Shown here: positions 1-12,100 of the stretch, in pieces
Layout of the letters: every line of letters starts with the position of its first letter
Position numbering within the stretch: the stretch's first letter is position 1
Origin: Mnemiopsis leidyi
Taxonomy: Eukaryota > Ctenophora > Tentaculata > Lobata > Bolinopsidae
Assembly (NCBI GenBank): GCA_000226015.1
Contig: JH153069.1
Location: forward strand, 34,077 to 57,811
Reading direction: 5' to 3'
Length of the DNA: 23,735 bases
The notes under the pieces: model-generated
The model's database searches: none
What the model was told of the DNA's origin: nothing
The model's input: the letters and a program-made list of their open reading frames with translations, nothing else
Translations under genes and position numbers: made by a program

Positions 1-176
1 AACACTCAACCATTGTTATCAGTAAACCTAGATAATTATACTCGACATGGAGAGTTGAGACTTGTACATATCTGCATTATCAGGACATAACACTCAACCA
101 TTGTTATCAGTAAACCTAGAATAATTATTCTCGACATGGAAAGTTGAGACTTGTACATATCTGCATTATCAGGACA
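1..176. repeat. 88/89-bp tandem duplicate carrying a UTP20 splice acceptor
   Basis: Two near-identical copies (from 1 and 89), each ending in ctgcattatcag|gaca. The second copy supplies the acceptor of exon 173-244 and its first four bases. The first copy's acceptor at 81-83 is followed only by repeat. The window starts at the repeat boundary, so more copies may lie upstream. Confidence 0.85.
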
Positions 177-3100
177 CGAGAGTGAGGCACGGCTGTGATG
201 CAGTGTTGGACGTGTTGTCTCATCTAGCTCTAGATCTACAACAGGTATTACAAAAATGTCTCATCATTTGTATTATCATAATATCATTAGTTCACCCTTC
301 TCTGCAGTGATTATTTAACTGTTTAATTGTTTAACACAAATTAGACCTGTTTAAATCAAATTGAACTTGATAAACTTATGATCAGTTGGTCCGCTTTCCC
401 GGCTAAACCTTTTGTATACTTGATAAACTTTAAAATTCTCAATAAATTTACCCCGATTTTCTCTCCCAGGATTTCTACAGCTGTGTACCCCGCGTCATCC
501 CCGTCCTCCACTCCCTCCTCAAAATACAAGACGCGCCTCTCATCTGCCACGTCTTTAAAACCTTTGCGCACCTCTTCAAGACAACCTGGCGTCAGATGCT
601 GGCTGATATTGACTCCGTGTTTGACCTCCTGTCGCCCCTCTTCACACCCCCCACTAAACACTACATCTCTACGTTCATGTCGGAGAGTTTCGCCTACTTG
701 ATCAGGAAGCACCCTAATCCTGCAGTACTGTTAGAGTTGATGGAGAAGAAGGTGGAGGAGGATAGTGTGATGGTCAGGCCGGCAGCTGCTCTACTTTTTG
801 AAACTGTTAAAGGTGTTCAGTACAAGTTCAACACTCACGCGGAAGTTTATCTCAGTCTTGTTTTGAAAAGGAGCAGGCAGTCAAAACATTTCCAAGACAT
901 TTACATTGAGATGTTGAAATTGGTTGTTATTAAAATCACTAAACCGGAAACTCAAATCATTTGGGACTCACTAATCAAGAGTCTATCCGAAAATCAGAAC
1001 GGTTCACCAGATTACTTGATATTTCTCCTGTCCAGTGTTGATGTAATGTTGAAGGGTGGTAGACACACTTACCTAATTTCTAGCTCTGATATTCTCACTG
1101 CTCTAACTCCTATTTTTAAGTTATTGGGAGGTGATGGGTGTGGTCTAGAAGAGAAACTCAGTGAGACGACGCAGAACTTTATATCTGCACACAATCACTT
1201 AATGAAGTATCTCAAACAGATGGTATCCTCTGATGACTGCCTCAGTTTATCCCTGTATCTTGATAACCATAAATCTGTGAGGTGTTTACAAGACTTGGTC
1301 AGTGTGTTGTGTCAGATACCCGAGTTTTACGACAAGTATTGTCCTGTAATCCTTGACAAAGTTCAGAATCTCGATATGAAAACTTATGTTCCTCTGCTGG
1401 CTGACATAGCGGTACACTCTGAAACTTATGTTCCTCTGCTGGCTGACATAGCGGTACACTCTGAAACTTATGTTCCTCTGCTGGCTGACATAGCGGTACA
1501 CTCTGAAACTTATGTTCCTCTGCTGGCTGACATAGCGGTACACTCTGAAACTAACAACATTCTTGACATACCTGGGATATTTTCCGCAGCTAACGTGCTG
1601 TTCAAACAGTCAGCAGTTAAACTCACATCAGAGTCGATATCTGATGAAACTCTGGTATTCAAGTTTCTCAAAGTTATCCAAAACTTCCAGCAAGTTGACG
1701 AAACTTCCCTATCTACTCTTACAGACCTGTGTAAAACCTTCCAGAAAAACTCACATTCCAAACATATTTACCTGGAGTTGGTGAAGTGTGTGACTCTGTT
1801 ATCTGGAGATAAGAAAACAGAGCTTCTGTGTTGGGAGGAGGTTGTGGAAATGTTAACTAAACATAGCGATAATGTCGTGGTTTTACAAACTGTTTATTTT
1901 TATCTACGGCAGACAGCGGGGGGGTTTGTTAATAAGACACGGTTCGAGATCGTCATGGATCTTCTTAAAGTTAGTTTAAAGATTATACCTTTTAGTGGTT
2001 TGTTAATTTTAGATTGAGGAGTTCTCTCAAGAAAGCAAAAATCCTTTTCAAAGATTTTTTAATCCTTGTTGAATTGAAAAATGATCGAATCTTAACACTA
2101 TCATTATTTCTTCCACTCAATCTCCCAAACTCAGAAGTACAATCTTCAGGACAACTTGTTAAAAACCAGTACATCAGTACGCTACATCACACTAAAGATA
2201 CTTTCTCTGTACACATCAGTAGAGGATATAGCCAGTACAACAAGACAAGATATAGCTGTGGCGTTAAGCGCTGAGACTACACCTCTATCTCTAGACACAT
2301 ACCGAGATAAGCTCATGTTCTGCTCGCAGCTGAGGTGAGTGGCGAATGTCAGTGTTCTGGAAATATTGGAAACTTGGAAATTTTCTCAGTTCGGTAAATT
2401 TGGAACTCACTACTTATGAACTGAATGAAATCTGTATAGCAAACAAGACACACATAAGTTCTAGATTTGGTTTCCTGTCTTAACGTTCTAGGCTATATTC
2501 CGTTTTTGGCGTTTCTCTTGACATATTGAAATTTCAGGTACTCAAACTGTGTAGAAAACACTGAGTTTAAAGTTAGGTATCTGTTGGGGAGCCTGCAGTG
2601 GCCTTTACGTCCAATTTGGGAGGGACTTACTAAACTTATAGTAGAGTTTGGAAATTGTAACAGTGCTGTTTTTTGGACTATATTCAGTCAGGTTAACACT
2701 TATTTTGACGTTGATTTTGTTTTGATTTTTCGTTAAGGCTAACCTATTGAGATTGTGACGAAGCAATTACCTGCCAACTCAAACAAATTTGCCATTTTCC
2801 TTAATTTTAGTAAAGAAAATTAGATGATTTAGATAACTTTGTTTACTACCCAAATAGCGAGCTTGCCCTTATATTTCTCTAACATTTAGATAATCGAGGG
2901 AGTGTACAGCCTGCCCCCTGAAAATACAGTCGAAAGTGAAGACGTAGCATCACAATATGGTATGTAAAGAAATATGTTGCGTTTATTTGTACTTTGTGTG
3001 TGCTATAAATATTGATTGTTGAACTGATTACATATTCTGAGAAATATAGTTACCCAGGATTACTTTGTCGCGAATGAAAGCATCAAGTTAGCTCCTTAAC

Positions 3101-6100
3101 AGCGGTATATTAATTTTACTAAAATTTCAGCGATTAAAATTGCAAACAGCAACTTCTCAAACGCCGGACTTTTGGTGAAAGACATTGACGAGAGTACATT
3201 CCGGATTGCACTCTGGAATCTCCTGTCGGAAATTCCTCAGATTGCTGAGCCAAAATCAAGACATTTAGTTCCGATTATACTCGATTTTAGGTTGGTAGTT
3301 TTTGATCTATTTTAGTTTTGTCCAAATTCCAACGCTAAGATGTCACATAATTAATATATGTGGATGGCAACTTTTGCACGCCGTACACATGTGCAACAAT
3401 GCTTTGCGTCGCGCGCGCAAACCCCCAATTGATGAAAGGAAGTTGAGCATTGTAGAAACGTGTGTTTGTAAGCTCGTGGTACTGGATTGGAATATAAGCA
3501 CGCTTAAAATGTTGAAGTCGTTAGTGTCTGTCTGACGTCTGTTGACTGTTTTCCTAGTTCATTTATTTACTCATTTCAGGGAAAAGTATAACAACGTGTA
3601 TGGGTTCAGAAAACAAGATATTTCACTTGAAAGGAGCGAAAAGCCGGGCGGTAAGTCACTTACTTACCGTTAGTGTATGATTATAGCTGAGCTGTCTGCG
3701 TAGTCTGCGCTGTCTGCGTAGTCTGCGCTGTCTGCGTAGTCTTAAACTATTCCTGTACTGCGCTTTCAATTTATTGATATCTAGCATGACATTCAAAACA
3801 CTGAATAGTAAAACTCGCAACGTTTTCACCAATAAAATACTTTAACAAACGAATCCGTGTGCAGTCCAATAAATATCACAGTCGTTCTCCACCATATCAT
3901 CAGCTGCGGCGTCCACCACAGTCACAACATCGAACCCCTTATACCACACGTACCGTAAACTCACACCGGGACAGGGCCCTCTCGGACCGCGGGAAACGGC
4001 GGTAATTACTGGCGTGCTGACAAACCCACATCCTGTCATGTCAACCACCTTGTAAGCCTTGTTCAGGAAAGTTCCCCATTTGTAGAAAGAAGTGTCCGTG
4101 TGTCGTGAAACTCCAGCACAAGTTAGAGTACATGGGGCGGGTCCTGTCTTGTGTTCTGGTAGTTGCAGGATCCTGAGGTCGGATTGGAGGGACGGTGTAA
4201 GGAGGAGTGTGAGGAGTAGCAAAGTGGAAGTCATCTTGTGAAGGAGTGAGAATGAGCACTTTAGGTTTTTTGTTTTGGAGGTGATAATGCGCACAGATGG
4301 TTAATTCCTTTACTTCATTATGGGCTTTATGATGTTAAAACTCATTATCTTGTTTATCTATCAACATGAAGCCTGCGAACTTTGTACTAGATTATCGTTA
4401 GACATAATGAGCAATAAGTTGAGTTAATGGGTAACAAATTTGATCCAAGGATATCATTGCTCTTTTGTGGTCAATTCAATTTATTGATAAAGACCTGTGG
4501 TGAAGAAAAGGTGAGACTGTTATTGATAAAATGACGAAGTTTCATATTTCCGCTGTCGACCCTTAATTAAACAATTACTGGAAGTGTTAATTTTTATCGC
4601 GTAAAGATATCAAATTCCCCCTTCTCTTCATCTGTTAGATATCTTCTTATTTAGTGGAGCAAAAATTCAGTTTTATTACAGTAAAACATCTGGACACTGT
4701 ATAAAGGGGTAGGAAGGATGGGAAAATCTTAATCCAAGATGGTATTTTCTAATTGATTGCGATCATTAATTATCAAACTTAATTATTTGGTTAATAAAGT
4801 ATGAGTATATATTTTAGCTTGAAAGCATTCCAAAAAGGAATGTCAACAGAAAAATCCAATAGCACTTCACTTATAAACACGTCTTCCACCGTAGATCCAC
4901 TACTGAGCACTGACTCCCTGAACAATCCCAGCTCTACTGTCCCCTTCTGTAGAGGATTGTAGACAATACTTGTCTGGACTGAAAGTTCCAGAAAAGATTT
5001 AACAAATCTGTTTAAATCTAATTTAAAAAATACACCCAGGTACTACAGCTGGTAGTAGTAAGCGAGAAACACACATAAACGACGAGTTAAGGGCAATGTT
5101 GAAACTGCTCTCTCTATTCAACAACCCTAAATCCCTGTACAAGACTGCGGAGCTACAGGTCATGTACTCAGAGTTGCTGTCCAACAAACAGACGGATGTT
5201 CAGGTCTACTTTCTTCTTTACATTTTGATTAAAGTTTTTAATTCGTAGGACACTGGAATTTCTTTTTGCTGTTTTTTTATGTGGTTCAAATCGTTACGAT
5301 GTTCAATATTTTCAAACTGGGTGAAGACCAAGGGATGTGGCTTGCCGCTTGGGGCTATATCAAGCCAAAAATCAGACCGGTTTTCTTTTTTCTAATGTTA
5401 TTATCGGACCCCAAGAAGTGTTCTGAATTTTTTAAAGCCCTTTTAACTTTCTAATCCCATACAGAAACTAGCTCTAGAGTGCGTGCTAACGTACAAAGAA
5501 CCTGCTCTCTCCGAATACAAGGACGAACTTCTAACCCTGGTAGACGATGTTAACTTCCGGGATCAGCTTTCCAAGTTTAGGTAAATAAGAACTTACTGTT
5601 CTTATTGACTGCAGCATCGTACTTACTAATCAGTAGTCACAGTTGTCGTAGTAACTTCTATTAGTAGAGTCACAGTTGTCATAGTTACTTCTAGTAGTAG
5701 AATCATAGTTGTCAGAGTAACTTCTATAAGAAGTTTAACACATCAGAAGCTATAAAGAACTCTTTTTTCTAGCTGCTCAATAATCAAAACCTGTGACCCC
5801 TCCCCAAAATAACCTAGTGTCCCTCTCAGCGTGTCAGGTGAAGGTACAATCTTGAAGTCAGATCACCGAGCTGTAGTCTTCCCTGTTCTCCTAAAGATCA
5901 TGTTTGGGAAGATGGGAAGCAGGATCGGGCACGCCAAGGGTAAAGCCGGGTCTAAACAGCGCCAAGGCATCGTCCTCAGATATTTGGAGGTACGTTTAGA
6001 GGGTTTCTTTCTGGAATCACTACGTAATTTTAGTAATTGTTTTAAAACGATATAAAACAAAATTCCAACCTTTTTTTAACAATTCAACACATTAACAATT

Positions 6101-9100
6101 TAAAAGATTCATAAGATTCAAATTTTATTTTATCACAAACATATTATTCATGCAAACAGTATGAAAATTGGCACAAAATGCTAAAATGATTTACATTATG
6201 GGGTCCTTTACATATCCTTCACAGATTCATAAGATTCACATTTTATTTTATCACATACAATTGAAATTATTCCCAAAAATCAAGCAAACAGCAGGTTGGT
6301 AGAAAACTTTAATTAAATCTTTTAATTGGTAGCATGATATCTTCGTAAATACATCTTTAGTGCTAAAAGAATATAAACAGGTTAGTAAAACTGGACAAAC
6401 CTCAAAAATCAAAAAGGTCTATAGACTTAAGTGGACCAAAAGAAAGGAATTGCTCAGAAGTTTTATCACATACATATTATTTTTGCAAACAGTATGAAAA
6501 CTGGCACAAAATAGCTAAAATGATTTACATTATGGGGTCCTTCACATATCCTTCACAGATTCATAAGATTCAAATTTTATTTTATCACATACATATTATT
6601 TATGCAAAAAGTATGAAAATTGGCACAAAATGTTAAAATGATTTACATTATGGGGTCCTTCACATATTACCTATTGCATAGTCAGAATTTCGGCAATTTT
6701 TACCCCCTCATCCCTCAAGGAAGCCTTAATTGGGGCTCAACCCCGGCCCCCTGTTTTAGTAATGAAGTTTAATCTGAAACTTCCCACTCCCCCTTCTTAG
6801 ACCAGCGGATTTTAACCTCCCAAAAAAGGAAAGATTTATAAAAGGGTTCACAAATCACAAACCATACGCACTTCACCATGTGTTCTATTTACACAGTTAC
6901 AAGTAGCAATTATTATTTCAACAAGTTTCTTATAACTCTCAGGCCTGCTCGGAGGTTGAAATCAGTTTGTTTTTCGAGCTCGTCGGCGAAACCTTTGGAA
7001 TCAGACACCTCATCTCTGGTACCTATACCTCTATATTTAATGTGGCTTACGATTTTGTTTCATGATAAATTCCGATTAGGAAAGATTCCTTGCTTTCTCG
7101 GTAAAAGGCTACTTCCAATTATTACCACAAAATTACACGGTTTTTGATAAAATGCTTCAGGCTAGGTAATATTTCTTACTAACCGCCAAACCGTTTCAGA
7201 TTTTACCCCGTCCTTCTCGATCACGCCCCTTGGAATGCAGACTTCCTACTTACGTCTGGTCCGCCAGACAATCTCCGTCCTGCACGAGGATCAGACCAGA
7301 CCGCATGTGACACGGATAGTAGACACAGTGTTGACACTACTTCAGTCTGTACAACACTGCTTACAACACCGAGCAGCAGTACAGCCCCACACGCACACTC
7401 CTCTTAAAGCTCTGCGCGCACTCGCTATCTCCACGCTGACACACATCTTCAACTCCTTCCCTAAAGACGATCTGTCTGCACATCAGAGTCGTGTATACCC
7501 GATTGTAGTTGACCTTAACATTGTTAACCTCCCTGCCGAGTCCCTACAGTCTTCCTCGCCGCTTCTCATCTTTATCGAGTCCTGCGCAATGTACCGGTTG
7601 TCATGGTTACAACACACGTGCGCGGATAAGCACGTGCTGGAGTACGTGACGAGTCTGCTGCACGGCAAGGGTGTGGTCAGCAGCGTGATCAGCAAAGTCC
7701 TCACTATAATCACGTGTTTACTCGATCACGGTGCTGAGGGTCAGTCCCTCATTCTGCCTCATCTTACTCCTGTGGTAAAGTACATCCACCTCTCTCTACT
7801 GTCTTTAAAGAAGAACAAGAAGAAAGTTGTTGGGGTTTCCTCCAAGAAGACACTGAAACAGGAGCTACATCTGCTGTCCCGAATATCCTGCCTGATCACG
7901 GAAATTCCACAGGTGTCGTTCCAAACATCGTGTGATGCGCTTATAAGCACGTTGGTGCACGTGCTGAAAGAGCAGATTGTCAGGAAACCTACAGATGTAG
8001 TGAACGCTGTCAACACTGTATCACAACTTCTGCTTTATCTCAAGAAATCAGAGTATCCCTCTTTCAACTCCCTCCAAGACTCCTGCTACAAGATGTGTTC
8101 GGTTCTGTTGGGTGAGAACAACGACAGATATGCTAGAGGTGCTCTGTGTGCGCTACTGACGAGCACCGAACACCCGACAGCCAAGATCGTGCAGAGTCTA
8201 AACTCCTGGAACACAACCGTGTTGGACGAGCCTGACTATGATGCCAGGTTACAAGGATACCGAGATATGTCTCAAGTACTCCGGGCAGACCTGTCGGATG
8301 TACGGTTGAGACTGTCTCCGTGTCTCAGTACCGCGCTCTACACTGTCTTCACATCTGAGGAGATGGCTCTACGTGACTCTGCTTCCAACGCTGTTATCCT
8401 CTCCATAGACTTTGTAAAGAGCAGTAACAACTCCGAGCTTTATTCTTTTGTTGTGGAGGACAACTTGGCTAAGTTTATTCAGAGTGGTCTGCGCAACCCT
8501 TCTGAAGTGTTTCAGCGCGAGGCTGTCGTGCTCCTTCATAAAGTTGTCCAGACATTTACTGAGATTGCGCCATGGCAACATCTAGGTTGTCTTGCTGATG
8601 AGGATCCAGAGACTGACTTCTTTAACAACATCACGCACATACAGACGCACAGACGCACACGGGCCGTTGCTAGGATGCACACGTGCGTGGAGGTGGCGAG
8701 TGTAGATGTGATCTGGAATTATCTTCTCCCGATACTATCTCCTATCTTCTCTCTATCAGGGTAAGTTGCCTGTTTTAAAGTACTTTAAATTAATATTTAG
8801 ATCATACCATCATACTGGATACATTTATATACAAATCAGTTTGTAAATTAAAGTTTTATGCTCTATTTTCCGCATTTCGTCAACAAGCGCACATTCAAAC
8901 AAATTATGTCGCTCCCATGATAACATAACGGGGTTTCAAGTTTTCCGGTGTACCATATAAGTTTAATTACTGAACACACTCATTATTTAAGCATTTACTT
9001 CGTCTTATTATCTCGCCTGAAGCAGGTAGACGATACCATAACAGTGTTTCAGTAATACTAGAGTACTTGGAATATTCGAGATTCGAGAAAAAAAAAACAA

Positions 9101-12100
9101 ATTAAGTCATGCATGTCCGATCTGCAGTAAATGGTAAAAAATCACGAGCCCCTAAGCTTTTATTCTATTTTAGTAATTTGTATTGTCTTGTCCATTGAAA
9201 GGTCTGTTCGTCTGTTCGTTTATCTGTTCGTGATACTCTGCCCATTTATCGGAAACAGCCGGTTTCTGCATAGCATACTTATTATTACCGGGGGTCCTGC
9301 ATACTCAGTACCTACCCAACCTTAATTAATTAAAAGTTGAACTATCTACCTGGGGCTTTTCTTCGGTAAATAGATTAGCGGTTTTGAAGACTCACAATAT
9401 GACAATTGTAGCTCGCTCCATCTAACTCCGGTATAAATACTGTGGAACAACCTGTCGGTCATATAATACTTTGACTCTGATATAGTCTCGTTATTAGTGA
9501 CTTATTTCTATCTAAATATTCCTATCCACGTCCTCTTTACTTTGGTATGTGATGGAGTCCTAGTCCTGCAACTTTCTGCTTAACATGACTTCCAATGACG
9601 GACAATTATTATACGTTTCATTTTACAATATCATGGAAATAATTAATACCAAGAGACAAACGTAAAATTAATTTTTGAGTGAAGATGTATGAGGTGTCTT
9701 TTGTCTTCTGAAAAAATTTGAAAAATTATGATAATAATAATTCCGATGACTGACAATTTCGGCGGCCAAATCCTGAGAATTCTGATAAAATACCGTAGCA
9801 TTTATCAGCAATAAAATAGTAATCTCCCGTCTATTTTATCATCCTGCATTTCTGAAGGCACTTTTGCAGCTTTGCAGCCGTGTTTTCATTACAAGTAATT
9901 ACCAGCGTTATCGTAGAACTCTTTTAAAGTTTGTGATTGGCAAATACGTTTATGTAATAATTTTCGAGGTAGTTCACTGTATCGCGAAGAGCTTTGAACT
10001 TGATCTTACTTATTTTTACTTAACTTTATGTTTTCAAATTTACTCGATTCTACGTTCACTCTGTGTTGCGGTGCGATCTAGGTTAAACTATTTTTTGAGA
10101 TGTATCGGGAGAGGATTTCATTATGTTCTTATTTCTCATGTTGCCAGAGGTATGTTGCCAGAGGTATATTACCAGAGGTATTTTGCCAGACTAGAGGTAT
10201 GTTGTGTTAGTATTCCATCTAAACTTTTGACCGGCCGATCGGCTTTCATGGCAAATTTTGACAGTCAGATAGAAGCTTTAAAATCAATACAGTCTTTATC
10301 ACAATACGTATTTTGAAGTTAAAAACGCCAGCTGGAAAGAATCCAGCTATCCTGTACTACTTTGTTGGTTATTGGGCCAAGAGAGCAGCAGCTTCGCATT
10401 GTAATTATTTGGAGTTATTTTGGTTTTCTGAAACTACCTAAAGTTCATACAATCCGGCTCTGCTGCCCCGTATAAAAACAAATTATTACCTATAGTTCGC
10501 ACAATCCGGCTCTGCTGCCCCGTATAAAAACAAATTATTACCTATAGTTCATACAATCCGGCTCTGCTGCCCCGTATAATAACAAATATAAATATTTTAT
10601 TCCTTCTCGCACGTCAAGTCCGGACTGAGCTGCAGTAATGAGTTTATCTGCACTAAAATATCGCTGGAGGGCCGTGGAGGCGGCTATATTGTAACTATGA
10701 TGGTAGATCACGTACCGAGTGAGGTAATATGGGACTTAAAGTTGCTGTTTTTAATCGACAAATAGAACTTTTTCCGTGAGCCTTATTAAGTTAAAAATAT
10801 TCAAGGTCGTACAATTCAAGGTGGTCGAAATGTACGCCACCTCATTCCCACTGTGGTAGGATAGTGTAAGTCGCTCCTCATTTATTGATATTTAAATCCC
10901 TGAGCTGATTTTTGCTATTGAAATATTTTTAAATTTTGCGTAACAGCAATAAGTAACAGCAATAAGTAACAGCAATAAGTAAATTACAGTTGGATGTTAG
11001 TTTATTATGAGGTCACGGTAGCTGGCAATAAAGAACGATGTACGTAGTCGCGTATATAAGAAGAAGGGTGGTATAATTAAAATATATGATTACAAAACTC
11101 GGCCTTTTTTAGTTAACCTTCCTGTTAATCCGAGGTGATGATAATGTAAAACTAAGGAACTTCAGAAACCTTTTTAACGAGTTCAAATTCCTGTCTGTAG
11201 AATCAGGTGTTTAATATTTAAAAAGGAAGTTAGAAACCTTGTGATTATGACGAGGTTACTCGGAGCCAAACGTTGCTTTAAAATTGTCACATCCGTCAAC
11301 TATTCATCATTCTAAGTTTTAAGTTTAAGTCTAACGGATTTTAATATTCTGCCCAAGGTTTTTAGTTTTTATCGGCTGTAAATTGTTGAATAATTGCAAT
11401 CTTTGTCACTAAGTCAATACTGCTTAGTATAAGCTAATAGCAGTGCTACTTAGTACTAAGCGTAATCCGTTTTGACCGTCATAAGAAGATCAAATAACTT
11501 ATAATTTCCAAGAGATTTACTCGCAAAGTCTGTAAAACACTACAAACGATCATCAGACAAAGCTTAGAAAACCTGACAGATTACAGATTTTCGGCGATTA
11601 AACGGTTAACAATTCGATTTACTCAAGTTGTGAAGGTCTGAAGTTGTTAAACCTTCAATCCTGCGGCTGTGATAACGCGAATAAGTCTACTTACTCATTG
11701 TTTCATAGTGCTCATCGCAGGCTTCTAGACTAATTTTATTAGCAGGGTACGTCGGAAAGTAGCTAGATTTTATGTTTCTTTTATTTTCTGCAGAGTATTC
11801 GTCTTATATATTTTATGGTTCTTTTATCTTATGCAGAATATTGCAATTTTCTGGAGCGTGCGAATATTTGCACTATCGCCTGCCTCTTTTGATCTTAAAT
11901 TTTACTTTTAAGCTATTTGTTCAATTCTCGTTTCACTAAACATCATGTAGTATCAAATCACGCCTTTTGAAGCATAAGTTCATGCAGGTTAGAAGTGGGG
12001 TTTCTAACAGCGCACATCATTATAATGAGTTGTGACACCACAGTAACATTACCAAAGTAACTTAACCATGGAAACATCACCATAGTAACATCACCATAGT

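Noticed and set aside
2014..2274. + strand frame overlapping the UTP20 exon 2135-2334
   Set aside because: Wrong frame. The UTP20 frame begins at the acceptor at 2134 and is closed by TAA at 2093-2095 upstream.
3302..3535. Open frame after UTP20 exon 3131-3290
   Set aside because: Exons 3131-3290 and 3580-3650 join in phase (2) without it, and the frame has no family feature.
5266..5454. Open frame between two UTP20 exons
   Set aside because: It lies in an intron whose flanking exons join in phase without it; no similarity seen.
9131..9325. Short hydrophobic frame resembling a membrane peptide
   Set aside because: 64 codons in non-coding intron, no family match and no poly(A) or promoter evidence. 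Hydrophobic frames are common in T-rich DNA.
9864..10316. 150-codon open frame in the long UTP20 intron
   Set aside because: It begins with TTG, has no recognisable domain or signal, includes a short repeat and has no supporting splice sites. It is likely chance in AT-rich DNA.
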